Part shown: piece by piece, positions 60,372 through 64,000 of the stretch
Layout of the letters: every line of letters begins with the position of its first letter
How positions within the stretch are numbered: the stretch's first letter is position 1
Assembly (NCBI GenBank): GCA_941918925.1
Contig: OW799237.1
Location: 9,219,201-9,283,200 of the forward strand
Source of the DNA: Phyto melanocephala
Lineage: Eukaryota; Arthropoda; Insecta; Diptera; Rhinophoridae
Direction of reading: 5' to 3'
DNA length: 64,000 bases
Program-made: the position numbers and the translations under genes
The notes under the pieces: model-generated
The model's input: only the letters and a program-made list of their open reading frames with translations
Databases searched by the model: none
Told to the model about the DNA's origin: nothing

Positions 60372-60990
60372 GTGTGTTCAGCAATGATGCTCATTTTTGA
60401 CTTAACAGGTTGTTTATTCAAACCACAACAGACACTACAGATTCCATTACATCCATAAAAATTCACCGTTTGGTGGCTTCATCCGGTCTTTTTTTTCAAA
60501 AATTAAGTCGGAACTCTCTTTACGGCCAATGGAGATCTTTATTGGGCCTTATTTCTTTGAAAATGATGTCGGAATTCTCTTTACGGCCACTGAAAATCTT
60601 TACCGCTCCATCATCAATTTTTTTTTTTTTTTTAAATATGGACAACATTGTGCGGACAAGATGAGGTTTCAGCAAGATGGCGCTATGTGTCATTTGGCAA
60701 ATTCAACCATTGATTTATTGATATTAAAATTTGTTCATAAGTTGATTTCGAGAAATGGACCTGTCAATTGGCCACCAAGGTCTTATGATTTGACATCCCT
60801 GATTTTTTCATATGAAGTGCAGCTGTCACTGGTTTATGTTGATAAGCCAGCACTAATTGACGGCCGGTAGGTTAACATTGTTCGTCTTACTCGTGGCATT
60901 CGGCATCAATGCTCGAAAGAGTGGATCAAAATTACACGTCCAGAATACGATTTTAAAGTGGTCATATGCCTAAAATTATTTTCATATGTT
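60372..60990 (+). pseudogene. Mariner-type transposase with internal duplication, dead
   Basis: Plus-strand pieces in order: VFSNDAHFDL (first catalytic Asp block), IGPYFFEND-like (LISLKMM in another frame), FQQDGAMCHLANSTIDLL (second catalytic block, 60667-60720), ISRNGPVNWPPRSYDLTSL (60748-60805), YVDKPALIDGR. An ~72-base segment (CTCTTTACGGCCA...) is tandemly duplicated at about 60508-60600, and a T-run sits inside the frame. Stops and frameshifts exclude activity. The open frames 60410-60664 and 60529-60870 are its parts. Confidence 0.75.
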
Positions 60991-61588
60991 AAGGAAATGG
61001 AATGCACGTATTGATTTTTCGAATAAAGTAAATTTACTTTTTCGTGTTATTTTTTGTTCTCTCAGGCTTAAAAACACCCCATTTCCAAATGAAATTCTAA
61101 AAAATTATGCGTTTAATATTTAAAAAAAATCCTTATACACTGGTTACGATGATATAATAAATACATTGTATGTATGTATTATTAAATTAATATTTTAAAA
61201 TTTTAATTTTGACCTTGACACACACACACACATTTTCTTTCTTTTTTTGTAACAAATACTTTTTTGTCTTTTACTAAAATCAAACAACAAAACTCATATG
61301 AGAATTAAGTCATTTGCTAAAATTGTGAAAATATTATTGAAAAAAAAAAACTTAATAATTTTTAAAAACATTTTTTCACGGCGAGGTTAAATTTCTTAAT
61401 AATATTTACTTTTGGCTTTTACGGCTGTTTCCAATTTTAAGAAAAATTTAAAAAAATGAATATAAAAGAAAATATTGTGTTATTTCTTGTATTTTTGTTC
61501 ACACTTTTATACACAAAATACTATATAAAATAATTAATAAAATATTAAATAATATTAAAAATTATTCATTGAATAATTAATTAATATA

Positions 61589-62860
61589 AAGGGTGGTCCA
61601 ACCATTATGCACAATGTTAATTGTGAGTCACACCGTAACGTAGATTTTGTTGCCCAACTTAAGCCTATAATACACGAAATGTAAAGAGCCACATGTGGGT
61701 CTTACGTCACTAACATGTTCAGCACTTTGGTTACGTTTTTTTAAAATGGTCGTAGTGGCATTTCTTTGTTTCAGTGTTTGATAAATTTAACCATGGAGAG
61801 TTACACAATTAAGCAGCCCGTTAAGATTGTTGAAGCCTTTTAAGAAAATGGACGTTCAAATTAAAATGCATTTCGTGCACCTTGTAGTTTTTTTTGCAAA
61901 ATAATTTTAGCAAAATCTGTAGAAAATGTGAAAACAGCTGTGCATGCTCGCCCAGCTCGTTCTGCAGAAAACATTTCCGTTGTTCGCGATAGTGTGATAG
62001 AAGAGGCGTCAACCTCAACTCGTTGTCTTGCCCAACGATTGAACATCTCACCAACATCACTGATACGAATTTTAAATAAAGATTTGAATTTACATGCTTA
62101 CAAGGTTCAAATGACTTAGGATTTAAAGACTAGTGACCATGTCAAGCGAATGGTTGGTCAAACAGAAATGAGTAGTGGCTTCACAAAGAAAATCGTCTTT
62201 AGTGACAAGGCACATTTTCAACTCAGTGTGTTCGTTAACAAGCAGAATTGCCGCATTTGGGCAAATGAGAATCCACAAGTGATTATTGATAAGCCGATGC
62301 ATTAACAAATAGTAACTGTTTGGTGTGGTTTATGGGCTGGTGGCGTCATCGGGCCGTATTTCTTCGAAAATGAGGTCGGCCAAGCAGTTACCGTGAATGG
62401 TGTTCGCTAGAGCGAGATGATAACGATGATGCGAGATGACTTCTTGCAGCCAGAAATTTAATATATAAGCCTAGTCTATATGTGGTTCAAACAAGACGGC
62501 GTCACTTGCAATACAGAGCCAACGAAACAGTGGCTGTTTTGCGCGAAAAATTCAATGGCCGTGACAATCATGTGATTGGACACAATTGGACTTATTTCTT
62601 TCGAGATATTTAAAAGAAAAAGTGTACGTAAATAAGCGAAAAACAATTCAAGAACTAAAGGATGGGATAATTCGGCACATTATCTCAGTACCATTAAAAA
62701 AAATGGATCGTAGGAGAGCATTTGTTTGATATTTTGTTTCTTCACATAATTATCATTTATCCTTCTATCATAATAAAAATATATTTAGAACACTCTTTGA
62801 AAACTTTTTGTTTTATTTACAATTAACATCGTGCGTTTTGGTTAGACCACCCTGTACTTA
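61589..62860 (+). mobile_element. Near full-length mariner-type transposon with both ends
   Basis: The left end AAAGGGTGGTCCAACCA (after TA) and the right end TGGTTAGACCACCCTG (before TA) are inverted; the similarity continues with CAATGTTAATTGT against ACAATTAACATCG. The transposase (61794-62727) can be followed from the start Met: PVKIVEAF, SVVRDSVIEE, LNISPTSLIRIL (HTH region), FSDKAHFQL (first Asp, 62198), WCGLWAGGVIGPYFFENE, VTVNGVR, FKQDGVTCN (second Asp, 62489), then a deletion that removes most of the WPPRSCDLTPLD block. In-frame stops at several places (e.g. 61840, 62117, 62303, 62408) make it inactive. This is the master pattern for the shorter relics in the window. Confidence 0.85.
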
Positions 62861-64000
62861 CATACACTTATGTTAACATTTTCCAAATTTTCTTTGAAAA
62901 CGTTATTTTAACGTTAATTGATTTTGTTTTTTTTTATATATTGACGGTTTTAATTCATATAAATGTTGTGCTAATAAAATCTATATTAAATTATAATTAT
63001 TGGGTTTGGGTTTTTTATACGCTCAGAAATTTGTTTTTAAAAATGTTTACAAGTACATTTTTACGTTTCTTTCGGCATCATTTAGTGTTTTGTTTACAAG
63101 CATTTAAGGTGAATAACAAACTTTCATACAAACAGACCGCCCACTTAAAAATTGTGTATATTTCGCAGGAATTATAATAAAGGTATTCACGTCAACAATA
63201 TTATGGGATATTTTTGGAGAAAAAAATTTCTGCTTTTAATGTGTTTTTTTTAATTGAGTTTTTAACTGAATTTTTAATGTCAAAAAAGATATGTATTTGT
63301 CCAGTACCAAATAAAACGTTTTATAAATTGCGTAAATGTACAGTGAAATCTTTAAATATTGCGATGTTAAAGTTTTTTATATTATAAAAAGTGTAATTTT
63401 AGTATTTAACATTTTTACTGTGATAAATATATAAATGAATCTTCGTAGTTAAATTAATCAAGAGGTTAGCACTACAGAGCATGTAGTCATGCCAGCATTA
63501 TAAGGATTTCATCCCAACTCTCATTGACTACTGCATTCAAAATCCTTTCTTCTGCAGAAGATTCCTCTTTGTTACCACGTAACGGGGGCAAAAGAAAGCT
63601 TCTCCTCTGATTAAGCCGTACTGGATGGGTCAAAGAAATAGTAATATTCAGAAAAAATTCTATATCATATTGTCATAATTCACCAAAGACTTTGAAATTA
63701 ATAAAAAGTATTATATTTAATTTTTAAAACTTATTGAAAATTAAAAAAAATATTACACTCAGGACATTTTTTGAATGCACCTAATATTTTCAACACAACA
63801 ATTTTGGTGTGATGTAAAAAACAAATCAACACATTTATTTGCTTAACGGTTAATTTTTGTTTTTGCTAATTTTTTTACACAACGTAATTTTTAAAGATAG
63901 AAAACACAAATACACATGTAGTAGTTTTGCACTTGTAGAGTTGGTACAAAAACTTTTTTAAATATTTATGTTGTGTGTTAACAAAACTTTGCAATTTCTT
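62861..64000. other. AT-rich intergenic DNA with one coding-like fragment
   Basis: No gene seen except the orphan fragment at 63487-63660. The open frame 62941-63177 has no protein-like features. Confidence 0.5.
63487..63660 (-). pseudogene. Orphan coding-like fragment (C-terminal tail of an unknown protein)
   Basis: On the minus strand an open frame of about 55 residues ends at TGA (63489-63487). It reads HPVRLNQRRSFLLPPLR, GNKEESSAEERILNAVVNES and WDEILIMLA, with balanced composition in DNA richer in G+C than the flank. I do not recognise it. It may be the end of a gag-like or other transposon protein, or a host gene fragment. Confidence 0.3.

Overview
The window is nuclear DNA from a higher (muscoid/calliphorid-type) fly. 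It is very AT-rich and intron-containing, its intergenic DNA is full of transposon debris, and it carries an attacin, a Sobp gene with Asn/Gln runs, an MFSD6-type transporter and a GNB1L-type WD40 gene that all read as dipteran proteins. The species call (Lucilia-like blowfly or a relative) is an inference from protein resemblance and repeat style.

Layout. 1-1.8 kb: AT-rich DNA with a truncated dispersed repeat. 1.8-3.05 kb: a compact immune gene, an attacin with a kappaB site, a GATA site and a TATA box, and one intron that holds a MITE. 3.1-11.1 kb: repeats (LINE RNase H relic, a Helitron with both ends, three copies of the dispersed palindrome-tailed repeat, a mariner relic). 11.37-14.19 kb: six-exon MFSD6-like transporter. 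14.2-20.3 kb: AT-rich intergenic DNA. 20.4-37.2 kb: a five-exon TMEM53/DUF829-like gene whose 14.6-kb third-exon-flanking intron is packed with MITEs, two Helitrons, two copies of the dispersed repeat, a hAT-like element and a mariner MITE. 37.9 kb: tRNA-Ser(UGA), minus strand. 38.2-38.8 kb: a MITE interrupted by another repeat. 39.8-40.9 kb: GNB1L-like WD40 gene. 43.7-49.9 kb: Sobp on the minus strand (3' two coding exons; the 5' end is not identified), whose intron contains an internally deleted hAT element with an 8-bp target duplication. 50-64 kb: no host gene that I can support; mariner-type pseudogenes, a LINE reverse-transcriptase relic, a PIF/Harbinger-like element with perfect 42-bp terminal inverted repeats and a TAA duplication, a 39-bp minisatellite with a 78-bp higher-order pattern, and a near full-length dead mariner with both ends.

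The host genes do not form a pathway; they are ordinary neighbours. The two most interesting signals are (1) the attacin propeptide, which ends in a drosocin-like PRPIRV tail directly before a furin-type RVRR site, so that one precursor could release a second, proline-rich antimicrobial peptide; and (2) the dispersed ~0.4-0.8-kb repeat with a tRNA-like module, homopolymer core, two TATA-like sequences and a terminal palindrome, present in nine copies here. All exon borders were read by eye from GT-AG signals and frame continuity; the five spliced models keep frame throughout.
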